NCBI GenBank assembly: GCA_964343705.1
Contig: CAYFJX010000002.1
Location: 124,001-188,000 of the forward strand
Direction of reading: 5' to 3'
DNA: 64,000 bases
Origin: JAUSFM01 sp964343705
Lineage (GTDB): Archaea; Nanobdellota; Nanobdellia; Woesearchaeales; UBA12501
Shown here: positions 8,831 through 16,427 of the stretch, one piece after another
Layout: each line of letters begins with the position of its first letter
How positions within the stretch are numbered: the stretch's first letter is position 1
Notes under the pieces: generated by a model
The model's input: only the letters and a program-made list of their open reading frames with translations
The model's database searches: none
What the model was told of the DNA's origin: nothing
Program-made: the position numbers and the translations under genes

Positions 8831-9892
8831 ATGTCAGAATTCACAGAGTTTGAACCGTTTAATCATGGGACTACAACGAGAACGTATGAAGAAGTTGAAC
8901 CTGCTGAAGCAGCGCGATTGAGTAAGATTTTACATCGAGGTTGGGAGGCGAGTGATACTGAAGTAAGTAAAATAGCAGCAGGACCTGTTAAAAACAGTAA
9001 TAATTACCGTGTTACAAACCCAGACGGTGTATTTCTTTTGAAACATAGTCATATTAAAGATGCAACTACACAAGATCTGGTGAACCGTATTGTTATGAGA
9101 GTGGAAGGGTTGGGTGCTCGTGTTCCAAGTTTAGTTCCTACACGACAAACTAGAACCTTTCACCAAGATCAAACAGGTTTGTTTTGTGTGTATGATTTTA
9201 TAGACGGGGATCATTTTGATGGGTCACAAGAGCAACTTAGCAATGTGGCATTTGAAATTGCTTATGTTCACACTTCTTTGGCTGATGTTGCTTATACAGG
9301 GGCAGTGCGAGAAGTTAAAGGTGTACTTCATGGTCATGACCCTGAACTTCTTGATCAAATAACAGCAAAAGTTCGTGAACAAGGTGAGCAAACAGAGTTT
9401 GACATGTATGTTCTAGGCTTGCTTGATGAAATCACTGAACGATCACAAGCAATTATTGAAGCAGGTTTGGGAAATCTTCCTTATCAAATCATTCATAGAG
9501 ATTTCCACCCTCATAATGCTCTATTTGACCCAGATACGAATGAGGTCAAGGCAGTGCTTGACTTTGATCTAATGTTATACTCACAGCGAGTACGAGATGT
9601 TGCCTTTGGCATGCACCGCTTTGCACGAACATATGGCGCACAGACTGAGTGCAAGTCAGATGTTGGTGTTGATATTCGAGAACGAGCAGCAGTCTTTATG
9701 CAAGGCTACAATGAAGTTAACCCACTTACAGATGAAGAAATGGAAGTACTACCACTTATGATACAAGATGAGGCAATGACACGAGTCCTTATTGTATTGC
9801 GTACACACTATCTAGAAAATGATGATAAGTATAGTTATGATTTACCAAAACAAATGACAACCCTGCGTGAAGGAGTGAATTCTTATATCTAA
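8831..9892 (+). CDS. APH/choline-kinase-like phosphotransferase
   Basis: 353 residues with the protein-kinase-like fold of the aminoglycoside phosphotransferase (APH) superfamily. The catalytic Brenner motif is clear, QIIHRDFHPHNALF, followed by the metal-binding AVLDFDLM; FLLKHSH near the N-terminus is the candidate ATP-lysine strand and FCVYDFIDGDHF a hinge-like segment. Family members phosphorylate small molecules (homoserine, choline, sugars, antibiotics), and the substrate cannot be read from sequence. It lies 6 nt upstream of a HAD-type phosphatase gene, so kinase and phosphatase are probably co-transcribed and may act on one metabolite. A weak TATA (CTTAATAAGTA) lies about 30 nt upstream. 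Confidence 0.85.
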   Translation: MSEFTEFEPFNHGTTTRTYEEVEPAEAARLSKILHRGWEASDTEVSKIAAGPVKNSNNYRVTNPDGVFLLKHSHIKDATTQDLVNRIVMRVEGLGARVPSLVPTRQTRTFHQDQTGLFCVYDFIDGDHFDGSQEQLSNVAFEIAYVHTSLADVAYTGAVREVKGVLHGHDPELLDQITAKVREQGEQTEFDMYVLGLLDEITERSQAIIEAGLGNLPYQIIHRDFHPHNALFDPDTNEVKAVLDFDLMLYSQRVRDVAFGMHRFARTYGAQTECKSDVGVDIRERAAVFMQGYNEVNPLTDEEMEVLPLMIQDEAMTRVLIVLRTHYLENDDKYSYDLPKQMTTLREGVNSYI

Positions 9893-9898
9893 AGCACT

Positions 9899-10504
9899 AT
9901 GATTAAAGCTATTATTTTTGACTGGGGTGGTGTATTGATTGACAACCCAGCTGATGGTCTCATGGAGTATTGTGCACAACACCTTGGTGTTAGCACAGAG
10001 GATCTCAAACAACAATTTTCTCACGTAGAAGCAGACTTTCAAAGTGGAAGATTGTCAGAAAAAGACTTTTGGCAACAAACATGCGATGCCTTGAACATTC
10101 CAGTACCAACTGTTGAATCATTATGGTATGAAGCAGTAAAACAAGTGTTTACTGACAAAAAAGGAATGCGTGAACTTATTGCCGCCCTGAAACAACAAGG
10201 GTTTAAGACTGGCTTCTTATCTAACACAGAAATTCCAGCAATGAAACACTTTTATGAGAGAGCATATGATTGCTTGTTTGACGCTACTGTATTTTCCTGT
10301 GCAGAAGGCACAGTTAAGCCAGAGGCAAAAATATTCACTCTTATGCTTGAACGTCTTGGTGTACAACCATACGAAGCAGTTTTTATCGATGATAAACAAG
10401 TGTATGTGCAGGGTGCTCAGGCGGTTGGCATGCAAGGCATTGTTTTTCAGGATATTGATCAACTCAAACAAGAATTAACATCTCTTTCTGTAAAAATAGA
10501 ATAA
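9899..10504 (+). CDS. HAD-superfamily hydrolase (subfamily IA type)
   Basis: 201-residue haloacid-dehalogenase-like phosphatase. Motif I is IIFDWGGVLI with nucleophile Asp8; motif II FLSNTE (Ser); motif III Lys in KPEAKIF; motif IV VFIDDK. The helical cap lies between residues 15 and 85. Such enzymes remove phosphate from small metabolites; the substrate is unknown. It follows an APH-like kinase gene by 6 nt. Confidence 0.88.
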   Translation: MIKAIIFDWGGVLIDNPADGLMEYCAQHLGVSTEDLKQQFSHVEADFQSGRLSEKDFWQQTCDALNIPVPTVESLWYEAVKQVFTDKKGMRELIAALKQQGFKTGFLSNTEIPAMKHFYERAYDCLFDATVFSCAEGTVKPEAKIFTLMLERLGVQPYEAVFIDDKQVYVQGAQAVGMQGIVFQDIDQLKQELTSLSVKIE

Positions 10505-10520
10505 GAAAAAAATGAAAAGA

Positions 10521-10937
10521 TTAGTACATTGCAAGTACCGCTCCCATGATAAGTAACGCTACTAAGTAATGGAGTGTGTTAAGCAAGTACAGCTTTACTG
10601 GTTTTCCATCCCATAATACCATTCCTAGCATTGATGGTGCAAAGAAACCAAGCCAGATCCAAAAGCCAAGTTGTGCTCCTGCTGCTGGTGTTGCTGCTCC
10701 AACATATTGTATTAAGTTTGCAAACACATAGTTCATAACTAGCAATCCAACAAACGATGCAAGATAACATTTTCCCATGCCACGCTTTTTTGCCTTGGCA
10801 AGGTCTGCTTCTGTTTTACCGGCTAGTTTCATCCAGTGCTTTCCAAATACTGGTGGTGAGTACCATACTGCACCAACGACCATACCAAGCACAGCTGCGC
10901 CAAGTACAGTCATCATATTAATAGTTTGGTTTAACAT
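10521..10937 (-). CDS. DUF1761-family membrane protein
   Basis: 138 residues with four predicted membrane helices. The N-terminal helix ends in GAVWYSPPVFGKHWMKL, the DUF1761 signature (Trp-Tyr-Ser-Pro followed by a basic stretch). A clear Shine-Dalgarno (GGAGGAGATTCT) precedes the ATG. Function unknown. It is the next minus-strand gene after the RPA-like gene, separated from it by the structured element at 11006-11215. Confidence 0.85.
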   Translation of the reverse strand: MLNQTINMMTVLGAAVLGMVVGAVWYSPPVFGKHWMKLAGKTEADLAKAKKRGMGKCYLASFVGLLVMNYVFANLIQYVGAATPAAGAQLGFWIWLGFFAPSMLGMVLWDGKPVKLYLLNTLHYLVALLIMGAVLAMY

Positions 10938-10996
10938 AGAATCTCCTCCTAACTGTTTATGATTGATTTCAAGAGGGTTGCTATTTTAAATGTTTC

Positions 10997-11224
10997 CTTT
11001 GCTACGGGTGTGTCCCAAATCTTGCTTTTTGTGCAGGAGGGGTGGCACTGCGGTGTTAACTACTCAAATCCATTCGTAGTGTTAACGGAAATCACCTCAT
11101 TATTCGGCCGCAATCTGAGCAAAGCTCAGATGCGTCAAGGAGCTTCGCCCCTTGAGATTTCCTGATAAAACCTTGCGGCAGTGCCACCCCTCAGAAAGAC
11201 TCTTGGGACACACCCCTTTGCTAC
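10997..11224. mobile_element. Terminal-inverted-repeat element with 9-bp flanking direct repeat
   Basis: CTTTGCTAC occurs at 10997-11005 and 11216-11224, immediately outside a perfect 13-bp inverted repeat (GGGTGTGTCCCAA at 11006-11018; TTGGGACACACCC at 11203-11215). Perfect inverted ends plus an abutting 9-bp direct repeat is the signature of a transposed, non-autonomous (MITE-like) element. The right direct repeat overlaps the TAG stop of the RPA-like gene, so the insertion point is just past its coding end. No coding sequence lies inside. The interior is the structured RNA-like sequence described separately. Confidence 0.6.
11006..11215 (-). ncRNA. Structured RNA or element, copy 2
   Basis: Read on the minus strand: a closing 13-bp stem, an internal loop, then a perfect 15-bp stem GAGGGGTGGCACTGC / GCAGTGCCACCCCTC (11178-11192 with 11037-11051). 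Next comes the junction CGCAAGGTTTTATCA, an arm closed by GGAAATC / GATTTCC that holds two hairpins (TCAAGG...CCTTGA and TCTGAGC TTT GCTCAGA), a further hairpin GTTAACACTAC / GTAGTTAAC, and ACC before the closing strand. GCACTGCCGCAAGGTTTTATCAG differs from copy 1 by one substitution and one inserted base, and CCGCAGTGC is identical. An A-run (CAAAAAGCAA against CGAAAAACAA) after the stem is also similar, while the arms differ. That conservation pattern fits a structured RNA with a fixed core and variable arms. Confidence 0.65.
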
Positions 11225-11979
11225 AACACTTTAACCCGTCCTGGGCGCACTTCAAAAACATCACCTTGTTGCTGTAGTCGTTTGATGATCTCTCCAGCCT
11301 CATTGATCTGTTGGACTACTTCTTCCACATTTACACCATCACCTTTATCATGTTCTTTGATAAAGTCTATTACCTTCTGTTCGGGATTGCTTGCTTTGTC
11401 AACAACAATTTCCTCTTCAACTGTGGCGGGTGTGATGACTGGTGCTTCTTTTTGTGTTTCCTTGGCAACATACTCACCTAGTTCAAGCTTGCGTAATTCA
11501 ACCCATGCAGTGTCTGTTATAACACGTGTAATTTCAGGTGTTAAGTAAATTTCACCACCATATTCTCGTGGCCTACCAATGATGTTTACAATTTGGCCCG
11601 CATTAAGGTCCTTGCCAATATCTTTATCTTCAAAGGATCGTACAGTAATACGTCCACTTCCATCTTCAATAGTAAAAAAACCGTAATTCATAAGTTCTGT
11701 ATTAGATTTGGTGACCACTACACCGATAACATTGACACGTGAAACTTGGTCATCCCCAACAAGGACGTAGTTCGGATTCCACCCTTCTCCAACAACATAT
11801 GACCCAGCAACAAGATCTTGTATCCATGTTTTTTTTGCAGTGAGTCTTTTGATGTCTTGAGTGGGTAGTTCTTTTACAATGTCTTTTTGAGGTGTTTCTG
11901 GTGCTGACTGTGCTGCAGGTTTTGGTTCTGGTTGTGGAGGTGCTTGTTGTGTTTCTTCTTTTATTGTTGTTTCTTCCAT
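11221..11979 (-). CDS. rpa: RPA-like single-stranded DNA-binding protein (OB fold plus winged helix)
   Basis: About 252 residues. After a Pro/Gln/Glu-rich N-terminus comes an OB fold (VSRVNVIGVVVTKSN, GFFTIEDGSGRITVRSF, IVNIIGRPREYGGEIYL), then a linker and a C-terminal winged helix (GVNVEEVVQQINEAGE). This is the RPA32/RPA2 layout: the OB fold binds single-stranded DNA and the winged helix binds partners. It lies directly downstream of mcm on the same strand, fitting joint expression of fork proteins. A GTG 9 nt earlier is in frame, but the ATG is preferred because GAGTGAT, a Shine-Dalgarno-like site, lies just before it. A mobile-looking element abuts the stop codon. Confidence 0.85.
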   Translation of the reverse strand: MEETTIKEETQQAPPQPEPKPAAQSAPETPQKDIVKELPTQDIKRLTAKKTWIQDLVAGSYVVGEGWNPNYVLVGDDQVSRVNVIGVVVTKSNTELMNYGFFTIEDGSGRITVRSFEDKDIGKDLNAGQIVNIIGRPREYGGEIYLTPEITRVITDTAWVELRKLELGEYVAKETQKEAPVITPATVEEEIVVDKASNPEQKVIDFIKEHDKGDGVNVEEVVQQINEAGEIIKRLQQQGDVFEVRPGRVKVL

Positions 11980-12010
11980 GGGTATCACTCAACTAAATCT
12001 TTTACTATTT

Positions 12011-14029
12011 TCAAATTCGTGTTACAAATCCTTTTTTAGGCTCAAAGATATCTCCTGCTCGCTTGAGCTTTTCAATAACTTCATCAACTTGATCTTGAGG
12101 CAAACCTTTTCCTTCTGCTTCCTTAACAACTTCTTCTATTGGGATGGTTTTACCCATTTTCTTTTCTAACTCACCAATGATCTCTTTCACTATCACAATA
12201 CGGTTTCGTTGAGATGCAGTAATACCACTACTAATCCTATCTATGTCAATCTTTCCTGTTTCTTTGTCAAGACCAATTTGTCTCAGGCAGTGGTCAAGCA
12301 AGTCAATTGATCGTTTTGCGTCTTCCCGCCGTACTTCAGTGTCAAGCCTGATTTTTGCACTTGCTTCTGCCATCCGCACCAATGCTTCAAGTTGTCGTGC
12401 AGTAATAGGAATTGCTTTGATTCCCCCATCTTCTTGTCCTGAGTTTCTCATACTTACGTAATAATCTTGAATTTCTTGAATTGCTTCATCACTGAGAATC
12501 GGGTTTGCATTTCTTCGGCAGTAAGCTATGTACTTACGAAGTATGTCTGTATCAAGTTCAACTTCGTGCTTTATGCTTTGCTTGTGCAGGTTTAGAATGA
12601 AATTTGCTAGTCGCGCGTCTTGTTTTTCATCTGGCAAATCTTTAATAGGAAAGATCAGGTCAAAACGGTTGATAAGAGTTGGCGGAAGGTCAATTTGTTT
12701 TGCAATTAGTTCGTACGGGTCAAACCGTCCGAACTTTGGGTTTGCAGCTGCAAGTACTGTTGTTTCACAACGTAGTGTTGCTTGAATATTAGCTTTACTA
12801 ATAGAGACGGTTTGCTGTTCAAGGGCTTCGTGCATCGCACTTCGGTCCTCTCTACTCATCTTATCTAACTCATCAATCATACAAAATCCACGGTTGGCAA
12901 GAACAAGAGCCCCTGCTTCAAGCGCCCAACCTTTCAAGAACTCATCTCGTACAACACTCGCTGTAAGCCCTGCTCCTGTTGCACCTTTTCCTGTTACAAA
13001 TCGTGACTTAGGTGCTACTACTTGACTTCGCTTTAACAACATTGACTTTCCAGCACCAGGATCACCAATTAGTAGGATGTGCAAGTCTCCTCGTGTCTTA
13101 CTTCCATCTTTTCGGTGTTTTTGGCAGCCACCAATAAGTTGTAGGATGATTGCTTCTTTGGTTCGTTCATGGCCGTAAATAGATGGTGCAAGGGATCCTC
13201 TCAGTTTTTCATACACTTTTTCATCTTTTGCCAGCGCAAGTATTTGTTCTTCTTCCTCTTTTGTAATTGCAATTTCAAGCATGTCTTCTTCCATTGCTTC
13301 AATATAATTTGCTTCAATAAGCAAATCAAACCTGATAGACTGGCCCCCTTCACGCAAAGCAATAGGAATTTCTTTTACAATGCCATTAATGAGAATTTTT
13401 GTTCCAGGATTTGTTTTTCTGTCTGTAAGAGGGCTTACCAGGTCTTGTTTGAGAAATACATCCATTCGCTTTGGCTGGTCTCCTCCTTCAAGCATGTCAG
13501 GTGATTCTTCAAGCACAATACGCTGCGCATCAACAAGCTCCTTGCTTAACAGCCTAAATTTTCCTTTTCGCCCACAACCACACCGTGTTGGGTCCTTAAA
13601 TTTTGTATCAAGTTGCAAAACACTGATGATGTTTCCACAACTAGGACATTCAAACCGCGCACTGGTTACTTGCGGTCGCACATCTGACTTTTGACGTACA
13701 ATACCTTCCATAGTGAGAAATCGTCCAAGGTGCTTACTTCTAATATCTCGTACCATAATTCGTTGTGTTCCTGGCAGGCTTTTGAAACGTACTTTGAAGT
13801 TCTTTGGCTTGCTTGGCAGGTCAAATTCACCAATGCATAGCTCTGCTGCTTTGATTACTTCTTCGGGCTGGTCAAGTAGGTCGTCAGCTAGTTCTGGGTC
13901 AAACTTAGCAAGTTCTACAAAGTCAAGATTGAGAAAGGTTTGGCCAGCACTGCAGTTCTTGAGCAGTTCTGGATAGGCGTGTAGCTGGATGAATTCCTCA
14001 AATTTTTTGATTTGGTCAACTGCTTCCAT
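12011..14029 (-). CDS. mcm: Replicative helicase MCM
   Basis: 672-residue minichromosome maintenance helicase. Order: N-terminal A domain, C4 zinc finger (CPSC and CGCG, about residues 140-165), OB fold, AAA+ core with Walker A GDPGAGKS (near 325), Walker B MIDELDKM (near 385), sensor 1 AAANPKFG, Arg-finger region INRFDLIF, and a C-terminal winged helix. It forms the hexamer that unwinds DNA at archaeal forks. No intein is present. GGGTGGG just before the ATG can serve as a Shine-Dalgarno. The RPA-like gene follows on the same strand. Confidence 0.97.
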   Translation of the reverse strand: MEAVDQIKKFEEFIQLHAYPELLKNCSAGQTFLNLDFVELAKFDPELADDLLDQPEEVIKAAELCIGEFDLPSKPKNFKVRFKSLPGTQRIMVRDIRSKHLGRFLTMEGIVRQKSDVRPQVTSARFECPSCGNIISVLQLDTKFKDPTRCGCGRKGKFRLLSKELVDAQRIVLEESPDMLEGGDQPKRMDVFLKQDLVSPLTDRKTNPGTKILINGIVKEIPIALREGGQSIRFDLLIEANYIEAMEEDMLEIAITKEEEEQILALAKDEKVYEKLRGSLAPSIYGHERTKEAIILQLIGGCQKHRKDGSKTRGDLHILLIGDPGAGKSMLLKRSQVVAPKSRFVTGKGATGAGLTASVVRDEFLKGWALEAGALVLANRGFCMIDELDKMSREDRSAMHEALEQQTVSISKANIQATLRCETTVLAAANPKFGRFDPYELIAKQIDLPPTLINRFDLIFPIKDLPDEKQDARLANFILNLHKQSIKHEVELDTDILRKYIAYCRRNANPILSDEAIQEIQDYYVSMRNSGQEDGGIKAIPITARQLEALVRMAEASAKIRLDTEVRREDAKRSIDLLDHCLRQIGLDKETGKIDIDRISSGITASQRNRIVIVKEIIGELEKKMGKTIPIEEVVKEAEGKGLPQDQVDEVIEKLKRAGDIFEPKKGFVTRI

Positions 14030-14165
14030 CTACCCACCCTTTTACCTAGTGTATGTGTTCAAAAGGGGATGGGCTATCTTTTATTAAGTTAGTTGTAGCT
14101 AAGCCTATAGGGGCAGATGTACATATAGAAACAATATAAATTAAACATTAAAAAGCAAGAAAAAG

Positions 14166-14191
14166 TAAAGAAAAAAAGAACAAAAGTTCTT
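14166..14191 (-). terminator. Hairpin plus oligo-T terminator after tbp
   Basis: On the minus strand AAGAAC TTTT GTTCTT forms a 6-bp hairpin (14176-14191) followed at once by a run of T (TTTTTC), beginning 8 nt past the tbp stop codon. T-runs terminate archaeal transcription; the hairpin may add to this. Confidence 0.5.
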
Positions 14192-14198
14192 GGCACGC

Positions 14199-14744
14199 TT
14201 ATTTACAACCAATGCTCTTTAAGTTCTCAATTAATCGGTCAAGAGCTTCGTGAACTTCGTCTTCTGACTTGGTTCCTGTACAAACTACTTTTCCATTTGA
14301 GAACAGTAAGAAGGTTGCTTTTGCTTCTGCAAGCTTGTATACAAGTCCAGGGAACTGTTCTGGTTCGTATTCTGTGTTGTCAAGCTTCATTGCAAGCGTG
14401 TTTAGGTTTAAATCCATACCAACAGTGCCTGATGCAACAATGTTTTGAATCTTGATTGTTGGGTATTCTTTGATCTTAATGTTGATCTTTTCAAGGCTTT
14501 TGATAATCTGTTTGATGGATTCGTGTACTTTTTCAATAGTACGAGCTCCTGTACATACAATTTTACCTGAGCTAAAGATTAACGCGCTTGTTTTTGGTTC
14601 TTTGATTCGAATAACAAGTCCTGGGAATTGTTCAGGGTTGTATTCTGTGTTAGAAAGAGTTGCAGCCATCTTCTCTAAAGGAATATCATGTCCTAGAGAT
14701 GCTGAAACAACAATGTTAACAACTTTTATTTCTCGTTTTGTCAT
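14199..14744 (-). CDS. tbp: TATA-box-binding protein TBP
   Basis: 181 residues made of two direct repeats of about 90 residues, the TBP saddle. Matching segments of the two halves are NTEYNPEQFPGLVIRI / NTEYEPEQFPGLVYKL and SGKIVCTGAR / NGKVVCTGTK. It binds TATA promoters and recruits TFB and RNA polymerase. A TTG further upstream is in frame, but the ATG is chosen because GGGGGTG lies 6 nt before it. A palindrome in the leader immediately upstream of that Shine-Dalgarno may control translation or transcription. Divergent from the DUF192 gene. Confidence 0.96.
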   Translation of the reverse strand: MTKREIKVVNIVVSASLGHDIPLEKMAATLSNTEYNPEQFPGLVIRIKEPKTSALIFSSGKIVCTGARTIEKVHESIKQIIKSLEKINIKIKEYPTIKIQNIVASGTVGMDLNLNTLAMKLDNTEYEPEQFPGLVYKLAEAKATFLLFSNGKVVCTGTKSEDEVHEALDRLIENLKSIGCK

Positions 14745-14755
14745 GTAATGCACCC

Positions 14756-14771
14756 CCAAACAAATGTTTGG
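14756..14771 (-). promoter_or_regulatory. Palindrome in tbp leader next to the ribosome binding site
   Basis: CCAAACA AA TGTTTGG gives two 7-nt arms about a 2-nt centre, between the TATA-like sequences (14771-14793, minus strand) and the tbp Shine-Dalgarno GGGGGTG, which it touches. It could be a dimeric operator or an RNA hairpin masking the ribosome site. Confidence 0.4.
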
Positions 14772-14810
14772 TTTATATGTCTTATTTTATAAAGGTGGAA
14801 GAGGCAAAAG

Positions 14811-14876
14811 TTTATAAATGCTTCTATTTTTAAAGGTTCTAAGCAGGTAAAAGTGCGCTAGAAGCGCTCTACTGCT
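14811..14876 (+). promoter_or_regulatory. TATA box and leader hairpin upstream of DUF192 gene
   Basis: TTTATAAATG (14811-14820) is a TATA box. The expected transcript start near 14842 coincides with AGCAG...GCGCT AGA AGCGC...CTGCT (14842-14876), a hairpin with an internal loop. The transcript would therefore begin with a folded leader. Confidence 0.4.
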
Positions 14877-14899
14877 GAAATAAGGGTGTTTCAAGCGAT

Positions 14900-15271
14900 A
14901 TGGCAAACAGTGATTTAAGGGAAATAACCATCACCCGGCAGGGAAACAAAAAAATTCTGTTTTCAGGGGTACAAACGTGTTCTAGCTTGTTCTCACGCTT
15001 TTTGGGCCTTATGTTTAGTCGTAAGGCAAGCAAGAAAAAGCTGTTATTTCCCTTTAAAAAAGAGGTACAGCAAGGCTTTCACATGCTTTTTGTATTCTAT
15101 TCCATAGACATACTCTTTCTTGACTCAAACAAGAAAGTAGTGGATATTAAACACGACTTCAAGCCGTTTACCTGGTACACACCACAGACCAAGTACCAAT
15201 ATGCTCTGGAAGTACCTGCTGGAAGTGTTGCTCAGCATGGCTTACAAGTGGGGGACACGCTTTCATTCTAA
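14900..15271 (+). CDS. DUF192-family protein
   Basis: 123 residues with the DUF192 beta-barrel hallmarks: RFLGLMFSRK near the start, a GFHMLFVFYSIDILFLDS segment, VVDIKHDFKPFTWYTP and a C-terminal ALEVPAGSVAQHGLQVGD. Cellular function of the family is not established. The usual secretion signal is absent, so this copy is probably cytoplasmic. The downstream gene may overlap its 3' end. Confidence 0.85.
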   Translation: MANSDLREITITRQGNKKILFSGVQTCSSLFSRFLGLMFSRKASKKKLLFPFKKEVQQGFHMLFVFYSIDILFLDSNKKVVDIKHDFKPFTWYTPQTKYQYALEVPAGSVAQHGLQVGDTLSF

Positions 15272-15800
15272 GCACAAACAATATAAAACCCAAACTCCCT
15301 ATAGTCTTAGAGGTGATGATGTTATTACAGTTAGTAGGTACTTGACTACATGGATGCGAGAATTCTTGCGTAATAAAGATCTGGTTTTTCGCAGGTATCA
15401 ATCTATAGAATCATCAGATACTAAAATAACACTTACCCAAAAAAATGGTGATATTACTGTATTTTTTGTAAAGCCATGTCCACAAGACCTAGTTGCTGAC
15501 CTACAAAAATGCAAGCAAGAGGCAACAACAGCTTTTGGCTTAGTTCTTGCTAACACTCAAAAGAATCTTACTATGCTTTTGGAGAACTGGGACAAGATTC
15601 TGGGGATTCACCCAAAGTTATGTTTGTATTTTATTAATCCCTATTCAAACAGGGCAAAACAATGGGCATTGCACCCAAACACACACCAAATGATAACTGA
15701 GGGCAAGGCCTTAAAACTTGGCTTGCAAACACTGTTTGATACTGTAGATGAGATTACAGAGGATGAACTAACTAAAACTATAAAAAAAGAAGAGTCTTAA
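15237..15800 (+). CDS. Hypothetical protein
   Basis: Not recognised. About 187 residues as given. The middle has a strand-rich part (SDTKITLTQKNGDITVFFVKP) followed by helices, an amphipathic segment and an acidic C-terminus (DTVDEITEDELTKTIKK). No signal peptide or membrane helix. The start is uncertain: the ATG used here overlaps the DUF192 gene by 35 nt, a TATA-like AATATAAAAC lies after it, and an in-frame ATG at 15354 would give a shorter protein. It is followed after 24 nt by a membrane-anchored coiled-coil protein on the same strand. Confidence 0.6.
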   Translation: MAYKWGTRFHSKHKQYKTQTPYSLRGDDVITVSRYLTTWMREFLRNKDLVFRRYQSIESSDTKITLTQKNGDITVFFVKPCPQDLVADLQKCKQEATTAFGLVLANTQKNLTMLLENWDKILGIHPKLCLYFINPYSNRAKQWALHPNTHQMITEGKALKLGLQTLFDTVDEITEDELTKTIKKEES

Positions 15801-15824
15801 CACTTTTTACAATCGAGGCGTTCA

Positions 15825-16409
15825 ATGGAAGAAGATATTATCCGACACTATTTCAAAAAAGGCATGGGCCAAGGATTTAGTCGCGAGTACATTCGTGATG
15901 CACTTCTCAAAAAAGGGTATGAGCATGCAAAAGTGCAGTATGTGTTTAATTCTTTTATTATGGAAGATCATCAACAAGCATTTGAACAACGCCAAGAGGC
16001 ACCTCGTTCTCGCTGGAAAATGTTTGCAGGTGTGTTTGTCCTGATGTTGTTTGCGTTTGGTGCAAGTTTTATTTTAATGAAAGCTCCAGGGGACGCAGGC
16101 GTCACTGGTATGGTTGTGCAAGATGCAGAAACACGCCTAGGAGAAATAAATGATCTTGACCAAGAAATAGAACTCAAGAAACAAGAACTCCAGCAGCGTA
16201 TTGAAGAACTGCAAACAAAAGATCTAACTATTGAAGAAAAAAATAAGGAGATACATGCAATCCAAGAAGACCTTGCAAGTCTGCACCAGAAAGTTGAGCA
16301 AGAACATGATCAAGTACGCAGCCTACTCTGGGACCTTCTTAAAACCCTGCTCAGGCGTGGCGAGGAAAAGTACCAACGAGATGCAGAGGCAGCTGCTGAG
16401 TATAGTTGA
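15825..16409 (+). CDS. Hypothetical membrane-anchored coiled-coil protein
   Basis: 194 residues. An N-terminal helical domain (HYFKKGMGQGFSREYIRDAL, about residues 8-50) is followed by one membrane helix (about 65-85, MFAGVFVLMLFAFGASFIL). A long heptad-rich coiled coil (about 105-170: ELKKQELQQRIEELQTKD) comes next. The N-terminal domain resembles short helical modules found at the start of many archaeal membrane proteins, but I cannot name it. Likely a cytoplasmic head with an outward coiled coil, or the reverse. Function unknown. Confidence 0.7.
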   Translation: MEEDIIRHYFKKGMGQGFSREYIRDALLKKGYEHAKVQYVFNSFIMEDHQQAFEQRQEAPRSRWKMFAGVFVLMLFAFGASFILMKAPGDAGVTGMVVQDAETRLGEINDLDQEIELKKQELQQRIEELQTKDLTIEEKNKEIHAIQEDLASLHQKVEQEHDQVRSLLWDLLKTLLRRGEEKYQRDAEAAAEYS

Positions 16410-16427
16410 ATATGTTAATAGTTTTTT

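Noticed and set aside
14842..14876. Hairpin before the DUF192 gene as a third copy of the structured element
   Set aside because: It shares GCAG/CTGC letters only; the GCACTGCCG...AAGG core is absent and it lies in a leader.
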